Assembly (NCBI GenBank): GCA_003255025.1
Contig: QANY01005849.1
Coordinates: 677,648 to 741,647 of the forward strand
Length of the DNA stretch: 64,000 bases
Reading direction: 5' to 3'
From: Datisca glomerata
Taxonomy: Eukaryota; Streptophyta; Magnoliopsida; Cucurbitales; Datiscaceae
Shown one piece after another: positions 12,241 through 23,429 of this stretch (positions are counted from its first letter, which is position 1; the number at the start of each line of letters is the position of its first letter). The notes below the pieces were generated by a model that saw only the letters and a program-made list of their open reading frames with translations, was not told the origin of the DNA and did no database searches. Made by a program: the position numbers and the translations under genes.

Positions 12241-12531
12241 ATGGGAGGAAATAGCAGGCACAGGAGGAGTTCATCATCATCAAATAATTCATCATTTTCA
12301 ATATTCAATATATTCAAAGGAAGATCAAAGACATCAAGAAGATCATCATCAGAAGTAGAAGACAGCAATGGAAGAGGAGGGAAGGTGTGGTGGCCAAGTG
12401 ATGACGATAAAGGACGTTATTGGGTAGCAGAGCCTGGTATTGACAGGAAAGCTGAAGCTTACATTGATAAAATTCATCAAATTCGTTTCTCAGAAACTGA
12501 ACGTCAAACTGTCATGGTTCATCCCAATTAA
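12241..12531 (+). CDS. Small serine-rich plant protein of unknown function
   Basis: The protein has 96 residues. The N-terminal part (1-48) is basic and very rich in Ser, with SRHRRSSSSSNN followed by FSIFNIFKGRSK. The C-terminal part (49-83) has a denser, conserved-looking segment: WWPSDDDKGRYWVAEPGIDRKAE, read in two parts as WWPSDDDKGRY and WVAEPGIDRKA, then AYIDKIHQIRF. I believe this WVAEPGIDRKA-type end occurs in a family of short plant proteins without known function, but I cannot verify that here. There is no signal peptide or membrane segment. The start is supported by the TATA box and leader. A CT-rich tract and TTACAG acceptor-like site follow the stop, next to a duplicated 19-mer, so an alternative 3' end is possible. 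Confidence 0.7.
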   Translation: MGGNSRHRRSSSSSNNSSFSIFNIFKGRSKTSRRSSSEVEDSNGRGGKVWWPSDDDKGRYWVAEPGIDRKAEAYIDKIHQIRFSETERQTVMVHPN

Positions 12532-12606
12532 TCTTCCCTTCTTCCTTCATTCATTTAACACCTCTCTCTCTCTCCCTGTCTCTTACAGGAAAGCTGAAGC
12601 TTATAT
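12442..12606 (+). repeat. 19-bp direct repeat spanning coding end and 3' region
   Basis: ACAGGAAAGCTGAAGCTTA occurs in the coding sequence (about 12443) and again after the stop (about 12586). The second copy follows a CT-rich tract, so it looks like a 3' splice acceptor joined to a copy of the exon sequence. Confidence 0.8.
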
Positions 12607-12739
12607 GTTGTCTATAGTTATGTATACCCCTTTCATCAATTATTCTCTCTCTCTTTCTCTCTCTCACTGTAATTTTCTTTCCAACATGTTCCAAACATGA
12701 TGTTTGGTTCTCTAGACTTTCATTTGTCAAGTGGATCAA

Positions 12740-15346
12740 GTTTACTTTAATTTAATTTCAAGATTATTTGTTAATTATCTATTTTATAGCTTCCTCTCAT
12801 TTTTATGTTAAATTGCTAAGTTAAGTACTTATAATGAGTTTACCGTATGTGTATCTATATAGATAGAAAGACGACTCTACTAATTAGTAAAGCCTAAAAA
12901 CTAACTTAAATTACACAAACAAGTTCAAAATGAAAACTTATTATTAGATTATTAATTGGGATGTCGGTCATTCAGGAACTCAGTGAGAATATTAGACTTA
13001 TTATTGCGTTATCTCTCATCGTTGTGGAATAGATTGATAGTCAATTTATAAGTGTAAGAAGAAAATCTCATATCCTAATTTATAACTTTCGGTAACTTTC
13101 TAGAATGTTTAATAATATCCGATAATATTAAAATGTGTATTCATGTTTTTTATTTGTTAAATTATTAATGATTATTTCATAATTAAGCTTGTACTTCCAT
13201 ATTTCTTTATAAATTTTAAAAATATCTAAGTTAGGGGGGGGGGGGTAATTGTGCTTTGTTCGTACGCATATTGTACTTTTGTTTGTCTCAGTTACCTTTT
13301 TAGTTGAGGTGCCATTCATATAATTAAACAATTCTCTTTCTGATCTCTTTTAGCTTTGCTTTTATTTTTCTCTTTCTATACAATTTTAATTCGTTTTCAC
13401 TACACAAATTATGAATTTATTAGGCTGTATAATACATAAGAGTGCTATTAGTAAAGTAGATTATAGAGCAACTTCCGAAAGAATAAAGAATTTGTTCTAT
13501 TTATGAGACAACGGCTTATAACTTTGTTACTACGGGAAAAACAAAATTATTATGGAATGTTTGGGTTCGGCTTGAATTAATTTTGTTTCTAGTTACTACA
13601 TAATTTTAAATGGTTGTTACAATTTATAAAATTGTAAATATATTAATGCGAGATACGTAATTATTTCTAAAAAATAATTACTTTTATGAAATACACATAT
13701 CGTATATTATATATTTTCATATCTTTAATATATTAAAGTGAGATGAAAAAAATTATTTTTAGATCATTTTTTCTACTTCTTGTTTTACAATTTCAAAAAT
13801 ACTCCTAGAGTCTATTAATGGTGCATAATTAATGGTTAATTTATCATCATTTCTTATATCTTCAAATGATGTATCTCTTGAAAAAACTTTTCATTTTATC
13901 ATTTTTTTCATGAAATTTTTTAGACATGAAAGCATATTGACTTATTTCGTCGTTAATATATATATATTCAAAAACTGAAACAATCAATAAAGAAATAAAT
14001 ATATTTTTACTTCATTTATTACATAGAGATTAAAGAAATAATATACTAAAAAATCAAACTAAAAAATGTATAGATGATGTTTTTTTAACATTTAATTTAA
14101 TTAAAACTGTTTTGATGAGTAAGACTTATGAAAAATATAAAAATTATAATTATAACTTTTTTAATTTTATCTACTAATACGTGCATTATATTCAAAAAAA
14201 ATTTATATGAATAAGAAAAATCATACATATCATGTACACTACACGTGTAACTTAACTAATATAAGAAAAAACATCATTTTTGGTTTTAGATAGAGTGGTT
14301 GATTAGTTCCTGGGGTAAATTATATCAACCTCCGTTTAAATTAAACACATGATAAATAATAATAACTTATGAATTTCTCAATTGGTAAAGCAGAGAGTAA
14401 GTAGATTTACAAATACCATTGGCGCTGAAATACCCATTGGGTAATTTCTGGAAGATGGTAATTGAAGAGTAAATCAATAATGGTGGGGGAATTTTGAATT
14501 ATAATATCTATCAAATTTCTCAATCAATTAAACTTTGGAATAAATTAAAAAAAAACTATGAAACTCTAATTGTCCTTTGTGTTTCTTTCCTGTTATGTCT
14601 GTCTCCAACCAAACTCAATTGTCCTTTTGTGTTCGTGCTTCAATTATTCTTCCTTTTTGAGTTTCAGTCGTAGAATATTTGTCGTTTCTGGTTAATTTAA
14701 TTATGCTATTCTTCTTCCATTTACTACCTACTCTGCCTCTACTCTTAAAGTTTTCATTATTTTTTGTGCTTTATGTAAATTACTTATTGAATTAGTATTA
14801 AATATTCACAAAGAATAAACAAAATCAAGTGAAATATTACATGTTATAATTAGTAATGCCAGTCTAAAAGTTTACTGTACGAATGACGCTAATTTGTGTG
14901 CCTTTTGCATAGTTGTATGGAACTATAACTATCTATAAGATATTTATGTCTATTGTCATTCATTTAATTACTTCTAAGTTTCGGTCATGACAGTGAGCAT
15001 AATGTTTTTTTTGTCAGATATTGGAATCAACTACTGTTGTTATTAAAAAAAGAAAAGAAAAAACAGTTGAACATTACTTTTTTTTTTGTTGTTGATATTT
15101 TCTCTTATAAATGAAAAAAGGAGATCCCTTGTGAGTTCCTTACAATGCTTCGTCTCTCATGTGCCACTCTAGAGAATGATGGCTTAATATCTCCCAAATC
15201 CTCTATCTTATTCTCCACTGTTTAAAGATGTTCTTTTCTATTCCTCTCCAATCCCCTTTTTCTTTTCCTTTTAATTCTTTTATACTATTTTTTAAAAACT
15301 AATCAAGTCCCATATCATGTACATCAATAGCTTTTTTCTTTTATTA
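12740..15346. other. Intergenic AT-rich sequence, nothing recognised
   Basis: No gene or element was recognised. A run of ten G lies near 13236. The right edge is marked by the target duplication of the Tat element. Confidence 0.6.
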
Positions 15347-15351
15347 CTGTC
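15347..15351. repeat. Left target duplication CTGTC of the Tat element
   Basis: Identical to 25531-25535. It abuts the LTR end TGTAAAGGATTTTTTACAC. Confidence 0.85.
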
Positions 15352-15842
15352 TGTAAAGGATTTTTTACACACTAAAAAAATAAATTAAATGAGAGAGATA
15401 ATGCTCAAGAAAAATGATTTGATCGAGTAGGTTGTCTCGCATATCTCTTGATTTACAATTAGTCTTTATTTATAGGTTGCTCATATGATTTTGCTACATC
15501 TCTTAAAACGGGAATTTTCTCATAAGAATGAAATATGCACCGTATTCTAGGAGAATTCAACCATAATTAAGATATTACAACTTGGTTTGGGGGATTTACA
15601 TGCATAATTAACAAATTGTCAGAATATTCCTCCAGACTTAGGGAAATTCAATTGTAACGGCTAAACCGCCCTTAAATGGGTCTTCTTTCCTTCCTTTTAA
15701 CGCTCCCACCCTGCCACGTCGATGACCTTCGTAGTTTCCTTCTTCTCGCTTGCTCTTCCATTTTGCCACATCGACAGTCTACGCAGCTTCCTTTGGTTGA
15801 TCATTTTTGTACTCGTGTCTTAGGCGGGTTTTTCTCTATTCA
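15352..15842 (-). repeat. 3' LTR of the Tat element
   Basis: About 490 bases aligning with 24998-25530. Shared blocks include GATTTTTTACACAC at one end and GTGTCTTAGGYGGGTTTTTC at the other. Many substitutions and small indels separate the two LTRs, so insertion is not recent. Confidence 0.88.
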
Positions 15843-16303
15843 TTTGCTCCAATTACACTCAATAAAGTCTTACTTGTTGATGTGTAGTCATGAGGAACCT
15901 CGATTTTGCATGTGTTTATGAGGGGCTTGTTCAATCACTTCCTCTTTTTACATCATCCATCAGGAACCTACAAGTCTTAGAAATAAAAAATACATAATAT
16001 TAATTAAATAGAAGAGAGAGACGTGTGCCTTACTTGAGTTGTCGCTTCATTTCCCAGTTTCGCTGACGTTCCCTCTGCAAAATGGATTTTTATCATTTCC
16101 TTTTGTCTTATCAGCTTCCCGCTTTCAATTATTCCGTGTAGCGTGCATTTTATTTCATTTTATTTTTCAGCTTTCACTATGTCCTTTGCTAGTGCATTTT
16201 ATTTTTCAGCTTTCACTCTGGCTTGTCAGTCACGTCTCTTCGCAAAAATGTCTCTTTCAACTCCCATTTTCATGTGATTCATTTTACTTTCAAATCCGCA
16301 GTC

Positions 16304-16311
16304 TATTTAAG
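16304..16311 (+). promoter_or_regulatory. TATA-like box on the antisense strand
   Basis: TATTTAAG lies upstream of most of the plus-strand coding-like sequence in the Tat 3' region. It could serve the antisense ORF. Evidence is position and motif only. Confidence 0.3.
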
Positions 16312-17156
16312 GGCTTTTCTCTACATGGCCTTGACTATTTTTTACACATATAACAAAAGGAATAGACTGCCGTTCCTTTCCAGGGAGTCCAATGAGAAGA
16401 TTATCGTTGTTTTCAACATTTGCGGACGGGACTGGGATGACCTTCTTGATCCACGATTAGAAATCAACGTTACTTTCATTCATGACGCGACTCAAGCCAC
16501 TTCCATTTCTACTCAACCATCTTTGTATACTCAACCGTCTTCGTCTGCTCAACCGTCTTCTCCCGAGCTCCCGAGAGGTATTCCCGTTTCCTACTCCCGT
16601 TTCATTTCTGCTATTTTTGTTTCAAGTACTTATATTTCCTTTGGGTCTGAACGGGAGGACGCAAAACGGGAATGTTTGCTTTAAAATTTTGCTGTAAGTG
16701 TAGCTATGTCAAGGCTTTTGCGGAGCACTATTATTGGGTACGTTATGGAAGAAAGAAACGTCCACCTAAGGCGTGAAGCCTCGAGCTCCTTTCGAGTAAC
16801 TTTGAGTCATCCTCCCGCTCCTGCTGATGTTCCTGCTACCCCAAAAAAATCCTTCTCCAGTCAACCCTCCTGCTCTTATGGCCCTCGAGGAAGGTTCTTA
16901 CCAGTGTTCAACCTCTCATCCCCCTCCTCCACAACCTACTCACTCTTTCGGCTCTCAAGAAGGGGATGAAGACCCTTTAGTGTGGAGGTGGAGACATTTC
17001 CATGGAGTCCTCTCCATTCCTTCTTCTGTCAACTTCCGAAATGACATTGTTCAGCACACATCATGCTTCGTAGGGTCCAATATGATGCGAACATGGCCAC
17101 TGCCCGTAACATGACCGTTGGGAATCAACTCCTCTTTCAGCCATGGTTTAATGAAG

Positions 17157-17243
17157 GTATATTGCTCAGATGTTTCCTTTTATTTCCTTTCCTTTATTTG
17201 TCTTTATCAACATCTTATTTTTCATTTTTGTGTATTTTTACAG
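17157..17243 (+). other. Candidate intron in the antisense ORF
   Basis: GTATAT donor, T-rich tract and TTTTACAG acceptor, 87 bases long, typical of small plant introns. It separates two coding-like stretches. The joined frame is off by one base in this copy, which fits decay. Confidence 0.45.
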
Positions 17244-17805
17244 GCCATCATTTTCCACAATAGCCTTCAAGAACACTTGCTTGTTAATGAACAAAGTATG
17301 GCTTAGTGGAAAAATGAAGCTCAAGCTGCCCATATCATTCTCGAGCGTCACCAGGCATAGATTGAGCGACTGAGGAAGAGTGAGGCTGAACTTAGGGCAC
17401 AATGGAGGAGTTTGCCTAGGAAGGGGTGGCAATTGTGGCTGAAGTTGCCAAGTGAGAGGTGTCAGACTACATCCTACGAAAACCTGAAGATTATTGAGGA
17501 GTTGTTGGCTGCCGCAGAGCTAGCTCGGGATGAAGTTGAGCGGAGAGAGAGAGAGAGAGACTGAAGATGTCTTACAAGCCTTGTTTGACAAGGATGAGAA
17601 GAAAGTTTATCTTGCTGGATACAAGAATGAGATGGAGAACAACCCTCCCCAGGTCTTTCTCGAGGATGATGCAGAGGCTGAAATGAACGCTTCTCCCGAG
17701 GGTTATCCCGTTGCTGAGGACGCCGATACTGACTTCTCTCTACCTGCCACTGAAGTTATGTCTGTTGATGAAGCCTGGACTTTTGAACTTTCCATGCAAT
17801 TTTAA

Positions 17806-19080
17806 TTTTATGTACTTGCATTTTCTTTTCAATGTACTTTGAATCATTTCATATTTTTCTAGATATTCAATGAAATGATTTTTCCCCTAACATCCTTTAT
17901 CGTTTCCTTTGTTAATTTATTTATCACTTAGCAAGGAAAACCAACAAGTAATTTAATACTTTAGCTCTTTTCCTTAACACTTTAACACCTAGTAAATCTT
18001 TTTTTAACAAGCAATTTAGACCTTAAGTCTCACCTCATTTAATAACTTCTAATGTTTGCCTTTCAAACACTTAAGCAATAATTTAGTAAAAACTCAACAA
18101 CTCTTAGAAGAGTTTTCGCTTACAGTGCTTTTGTTTACCAATTTTTCTCTTTATCTGCTTCTAGAGGAGTTGACTTTTGGGTTTTCTTTTTAGGATGGAT
18201 GTGACTTCTTGTTCTGTTTTTGCTTCTTTTGGACTTGCCATTTTCTCATTTTTCTTGCTTTAGTTCCTTGTACTTTGTCTCATATATTGTTTGATTTTTT
18301 CTCTTTTGCTTCCTTTATTTATTTTCTACATTTTAGAGAGAAAGTTTTTCCCGCTCTCAAGGACTTTAGTTTTTAGGCCGCTGACCTTTTTTATTCTTTC
18401 TTTTTAAAGATAAGGCGTCCACGCTCTCAAGACTTTAGGTGTTTAAACTGTCGACCTTTAGGTTCCACATTTTAGAGAGAATGGTTTTCTCGCTCTTAGA
18501 GACTTAGGCTTCTGGGCCGTCGTCGTTTTCTCATACTCAATTTTCAACATGTTAGTGATAAGGTTTTTTTCGCTCTCAAGTGCTTTGGCTTCTAGGCCGT
18601 TGACATTTTTTATTTTCTTCATTTTAGAGAGAAGATTTTTCTCGCTCTCAAGGGCTTCGACTTCTAGGCCGTCGACCTTTTTTATTTTTTACATTTTAGA
18701 GAGAAGGTTTTTCTTGTTCTCAAGGGCTTTGGTTTCTAGGCCGCTGACCTTTTTGATTCTCCACATTTTAGAGAGAATTTTTTTCTTCTCTCAAGGGCTT
18801 TGACTTCTAGGCCACCAACCTTATTTATTTTTTACATTTTACAGAGAATGTTTTTTCACTCTTAAGGGCTTGACTTCTAAGATGATAATGTTTTTACTTC
18901 CATATTTAATTTTAAGAGATAAAGGAGAGAGTTTACATAAGTTTTTTACATGAAAAACTCTTGCGGGAAAAAATCACGGGAAAAATTATTCATTGCAACA
19001 ACATAATAAGTTAAACAAAATATTTTTTAAGATAACTGGCATTCCACGACTTCATCAATTGTGTTCCTTTTTCATTTGTG
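17806..19080. other. Tat 3' untranslated region
   Basis: Between the antisense ORF and the integrase end there is AT-rich sequence plus the 72-bp tandem array. No protein motif was recognised outside the array. Confidence 0.6.
18328..18890. repeat. Tandem repeat of about 72 bp in the Tat 3' region
   Basis: About seven to eight degenerate copies of a unit with CATTTTAGAGAGAAGG, then CGCTCTCAAGGGCTT, then CTTCTAGGCCGTCGACC. The best central copies are 72 bases long, so one plus-strand frame translates as repeated 24-residue blocks beginning RFFSLS. Tandem arrays near the 3' LTR are usual for Tat elements and can seed satellite DNA. Coding is unlikely. Confidence 0.85.
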
Positions 19081-20110
19081 AGATGATAGTATCCGCTGCC
19101 ACCTACCTCGCCAATGTATGGCCCTTCCCAGGATGGACCAAATTTTCCTTCCGTTTGAAAGATCTTTTTCAGAATTAGATCTCCCTTATGGAATTCTCGT
19201 TTTTTAATTCTTCTCCAGAAGTAGGCTTTTCTGTTCTAATTGTAATTAGCCATTCACATGAGTGCTGCCTCTATCATTTCTTCTAATAAGTTGAGGTTTT
19301 CTTTTATGAGTTATTCATTTTACTGCTTAGTCAGTTCTGACATCAGAGTGAGATTCTCAATTTCCACACGTATCACTGCTTTCGTTCCGTAGGCTAGAGA
19401 GAATGGTGTCTCGCCCGTTGCCTCTCTAGGAGTAGTCCCGTATACCCACAACTGCTGCCAATTCTTCAACCCATTTTACTTTTTTTGATTCCAGGCACTT
19501 CTTCATATTATCAAGTATAACTCAGTTCGCCCCCTCTGCTTGCCCGTTTCCTTGTGGATATTAGGGTGTAGAGAATCGGTTGGTAATTTTTAGGTCTTCG
19601 TAAAAGATCTTCACCATTCTACTAGTGAATCGAAGTCCATTGTCAGAAACTAAGACTCAAGAAATTATGTACCTACATACTATGTTTTTCTGTTAATCCT
19701 AGCAAAGGCCTCCGATTCGATCTATTTAGTGAAGTAGTCTATGACAACCAATAGGAAACCTTTCTGAGCGGGTGCCATGAGCAGTAGTTCAACGATGTTC
19801 AAAGCCCACTGCATGAATGGCCAAGGACTTGCCACAATGTTAAGTTCTCCTAGGGCCAATTTTACCATAGGCGCAAATCGTTAACACTTGTTGCATGTCC
19901 TTGTGTACTGTTTGACGTCTTGATGTATTTTTTGCCAGTAATATCCTTCGTTTAGTAACTTGTGGGCCAAATATCTTCCCCCGATATGGTTCCTACACAC
20001 TCCTTCATGAACTTCTGCCAACACGTACTGGGCTTCCTTTTCCCTTAAGCATTTTAGATACGTACCTGAAAAAGATCGCTTGTCTAATGAACTATTAATC
20101 ATGCAGTTTT
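19080..20110 (-). pseudogene. Tat integrase remnant
   Basis: The H2C2 zinc-binding region lies at 19881-20102: HEGVCRNHIGGRYLAHKLL followed by CNKC. The core follows leftward. The first catalytic Asp position reads QWALNIV (usual form QWGVDIV), so it is Asn. The second is kept in FVSDNGLRF near 19640, and the Glu in PYPQGNGQAE near 19550. Stops such as the one after VVIDYFTK and frame changes break it. An active enzyme would insert the cDNA into the chromosome. Confidence 0.85.
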
Positions 20111-20299
20111 TGGCACTTTACTGCTGGACTTTCTTTGCACAAAGTTTGTCATGAAGCAAGATCCCTTCCTTCAGGTAGCGGATTACATCACCTTGCCAGT
20201 TTGGCCCTTCCTCAATTTCTACTTTCATCACCTCTTTCACTATGATACTTAGTTTTTCAAGGAATTCAACCGGCACATTCCGTTTTCATGAGAGGTGTA

Positions 20300-20700
20300 G
20301 CGAAGATCCTATATTAGCCAATGCATTCGCGTGCCCGTTTTCTACTCTTGAGACCTGGTGGATCTCGTAATTCTTCAGTTGATTCAGTAATTCTTTTGCT
20401 CATTGTAAATAACTAATCATCATTTATCGTGAATTCTCCCCTGACCTGTTTCACAACAAGTATTGTATCACAGAATATTTCTACTTCAGTTAGCTCCAAT
20501 TCCCATAATAAATAGATTCCCGTTATCAAATTTTTATATTCAACTTCGTTATTCGACGCGTTGAACCCAAACGAAATGGAGTGCTCCAGTGTTTCCCCAA
20601 GTGGGGTCCTTAGTACCGCTCTCGCTCTTGCTCCCTTATTGTTTGAGGCTCCATCAACATATATTTCCCATGTCTCGTTTCCAATTGTTTGTGATCCATT
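20300..20700 (-). pseudogene. Second (archaeal-type) RNase H of the Tat element
   Basis: Between the classical RNase H and integrase the minus strand reads WEIYVDGASNNKGARARAVL, then NASNNEVEYKNLI, then EIFCDTILVVKQV. These show the D-E-D acidic pattern of RNase H (YVDGA, NEVEY, FCDT). This extra domain is the diagnostic feature of Tat elements, in which the original retroviral RNase H lies next to RT. Stops occur further on. Confidence 0.75.
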
Positions 20701-20936
20701 TTCAGTTTATTCCTCATCATCGACAGTGAAGTCCGCTAGGAAGTCAGCCAGAACATGCCCTTTAATTGATGTCCTTGGTTCATAATGGATTTCGTATTAG
20801 CTTAACTCAATTGCCCACTTTGTTATTCTTCCGTTGACCTTTGGTGAGTGCAAAAGGCTTCTGATTGGTGAGTATGTCAACACCTTTATGTTGTATGCTT
20901 GAAAATAGGGCCTCATCTTCCTCGCAACTACCATAA

Positions 20937-21537
20937 TGACACAAACTGGGTTTAGAGTCATTCTATAACTATAAAGGTGTCTTGCTTAAAGACTTAGAAG
21001 GTACTACATTCAAAATGTATATTGCCGTGTGTAATGCATATCCCTAAAATGTAAGTAGTAGTGATGAGTAGTATAACCTCGACTTAATCATATCTAATAA
21101 GGTTTGGTTTCTCCTTTCTGAAACATCATTTTGTTGTGGCGTTCTAGGTGCTGCGAGTTTGGATAAGATTTCATACTCCAGCAAGTAATCCTTGAATTTT
21201 AAATCTAAGTATTTACCATCTCAATCTGATTAAAGGGTTTTTAATGATTTACCTTTACTTTTCAGCTTCAGCTTTGAAGTCTTTAAACTTTCCAAAAGTT
21301 TCAGATTTTCTATGCATTAGGTTAGTATAACCATATCTTGAGTAATCGTCAATAAAAGTGACAAAATACTCATACCCACCTCTAGCTTGTACATTGATCG
21401 GTCCACAGACATCACTATGCACTAGCTCAAGTGGTTCTTTGCGATTTTGGCCCTTTCCAGTGAAATGTTTCTTGGTCATTTTACCTCTAGGCATGATTCA
21501 CAAACAGGAAGACTTTCAACTTTTAGTTCTCTCAAAC
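20937..21537 (-). mobile_element. Copia-B integrase fragment embedded in the Tat RNase H
   Basis: About 600 bases encode part of a copia integrase on the minus strand: LKVESLPVCESC, KEPLELVHSDVCGPI, YFVTFIDDYSRYGY, then APRTPQQNDVSERRNQTL and ILNVVPSKSLSKTPL. They match the plus-strand Copia-B region at about 35360-35960. Neither edge is an LTR end, and no target duplication was seen. Host RNase H coding continues on both sides. Confidence 0.85.
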
Positions 21538-22520
21538 TTGAAACTCTTCTCTTTCCTCTTCTCTGATAAGAACGACGCTAACGGCTATTTGCGATGCAGA
21601 TGCATATAAGTACAAAGGTTCTCCTGGTTTCAGTTTTGACAACAATGGCGGAGTTTTCAAATACCCCTTGATCTTATTAAGAGGTTCTTCACACTCTTCA
21701 TCCCACCCGTCGGTAGAGTTCTTTCTCAATTTTGTAAAGAAATACTTACATTTGTTGGTTGATCTTAAAAGAAACCTGTTTAATACCACCAATCTTCCTG
21801 TTAAACCTTGTATTTCGTTCCAATTTCATGGGGATCTCATTTTCATTACGGATTTTACTTGATCCAGATTGATTTTCAATTCCCCGTTGTATGACCAAGT
21901 GACTTAAAAATTTCCCTGCCGCCACTCCAAATGTGCATTTTTCTGGATTCAGCTTCATTGAGCTCTTCCTGAGGGTGGAGAAGGTTTCATTGAGGTCTTT
22001 GATGTGATCTTCTATCATACAGCTCTTTACTAGCATATTATCCAAATAGACCCCCATGTTTTTTCTGATATGTTCTTGGAAGATTATGTTTGCCAACCTC
22101 TGGTAGGGAGCACCTGCATTTTTCAAACCGAAAGACATTACTTTATAACAGAAAGTACCCTATTTAGTTATGAAATATGTTTTTTCTTGATCATGTTGTA
22201 ACATTTTCACCTGGTTGTATCCTGAGAAGGTATTCATGAAGCTCGTGTTCCAAGGTGGCAGTTACTATCTGATCTATTCTTAGCAGCGAATATTCATCTT
22301 TGGGGCAACCTCTATTCAGGTCTGTGAAGTCTACGCAGATTCTTCATTTCCCATTCTTCCTTTTTACCATGACAATGTTTGCAAGCCATTTTAGATCATC
22401 TACCTCCCTGATGAAGCCTGCTTTTAATAATTTGTCAACTTATTCTTTGATGGCCATATTCCTTTCTGGAGCGAAAATCCTATTTCGTTGCTTCACTGGC
22501 CTGACAATAGGGTCATCTTT

Positions 22521-22800
22521 CAACTTATGACATATTATATTTTCTGGTATACCTAGCATTTCTTGGGCGTGGTTGCAAAAATGTCTTTGTTTTCTCCAGG
22601 AAATCTGTCAGCCGTTCTTTTTCCGCTTGCTCGAGGTGGGCCCCAATGCTAGTTGTCTTCTGCATTTCTTCAACTTATGACATATTATATTTTCTGGCAT
22701 ACCTAGCATTTCTTGGGTTGTGGTTGCAAAAATGTCTTTGTTTTCTCCAGGAAATTCGTCAGCCGTTCCTTTTTCCACTTGCTAGAGGTGGGTTCAGTTT
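22521..22800. repeat. 150-bp tandem duplication in Tat pol
   Basis: CAACTTATGACATATTATAT starts at both 22521 and 22671. The copies share about 125 bases closely, up to GCTNGAGGTGGG, with a few substitutions and a one-base indel. It is specific to this copy or subfamily and disrupts the RT region. Confidence 0.85.
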
Positions 22801-23162
22801 CTTCTCCCACTTCGTACCTTGGGCTCACCTACGCGTCCTCTTGTAATTGTTATTGTTCATTAGCAACCGTCAGCTCCTCTTCCTTCTTTTTCATTTTGTT
22901 TTTTTATTGACTCTTGTACGGTTATAGTGCAGATGTGGGCAGCAACTAGATCTCCTCTTACGGTCTTGATTCCATCAAGAGACGGGTACTTCAGTACTTG
23001 GTAATAGGTTGATGGTACGAATTTCATCTTGTGCAGTTAGGTTCTTCCTAGAATGACATTATAGGAAGATGATGCGTCCAACACTACAATTTTGTGAGGT
23101 AATTGAATGGTTCTACATTGACTGGGAGGATTTTGAGTAGCTAATGGTTCCGTTGAATCCTA

Positions 23163-23414
23163 TCAAGGGTTGTGGCGGACCTTGCAATTGCGTTCTCCCA
23201 TAGACATCTTATCGAGTGTTGACCGATGGAGAATGTTGATGGCAGTCCCATCATCGATCAACATCCTTCTCAGTAAACAGTTTCCTACTTGTATTGAGAC
23301 GACAAGGGCATCGTTATGGAATCCGTCATACTCCAAATCCATATCTTCAAATATGAGCGGGGGATTTCTGCTATCACTCGAGGAACTCCCCCGTTTATAA
23401 TTTCCTTCCAGCAA
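23163..23414 (-). pseudogene. Tat protease
   Basis: An 83-residue minus-strand frame carries HNDALVVSIQVGNCLLRRML then IDDGTAINILHRSTLDKM. The aspartic protease motif is usually D-T/S-G. Here it is DDG, so the active-site Thr/Ser is replaced. An active protease would process the polyprotein. The frame ends shortly after. Confidence 0.75.
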
Positions 23415-23429
23415 TGATTTCTTGGTTTA

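Larger units (their letters stand above)
15860..17810 (+). pseudogene. Antisense extra ORF of the Tat element, decayed
   Basis: Coding-like sequence lies on the strand opposite to gag-pol, between integrase and the 3' LTR. Frames include a Pro/Ser-rich segment near 16700-16970 and a segment with NQLLFQPWFNE near 17120-17155. A plausible 87-base intron follows (17157-17243, GTATAT to TTTTACAG), then LQEHLLVNEQ. After that comes a charged, coiled-coil-like stretch (IERLRKSEAELRAQW near 17362), ending in an acidic tail that stops at 17803. Known: several Tat families carry an additional ORF at this place, sometimes antisense. Function is unknown. Stops and one-base shifts break it. Confidence 0.55.
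20700..23000 (-). pseudogene. Tat reverse transcriptase and RNase H remnant
   Basis: Minus-strand motifs are MSFGLKNAGAPYQRL near 22100-22138, the polymerase box VYLDNMLVKS near 22020-22050 (family form VYVDDMLVKS), and KLNPEKCTFGVAAGKFL near 21920. RNase H follows with PGEPLYLYASASQIAVSVVL near 21610. It is cut by a Copia-B fragment and resumes with ARKMRPYFQAYNIKVLTYSP near 20900. The loss of YVDD and the foreign insert show that it is inactive. Confidence 0.88.

Noticed and set aside
18549..18803. Repetitive 84-codon protein
   Set aside because: Translation of the 72-bp tandem array in the Tat 3' region; periodicity, not selection, keeps it open.
21358..21862. Plus-strand frames across the Tat RNase H
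   Set aside because: Antisense shadows of the Tat RNase H and the copia integrase patch.
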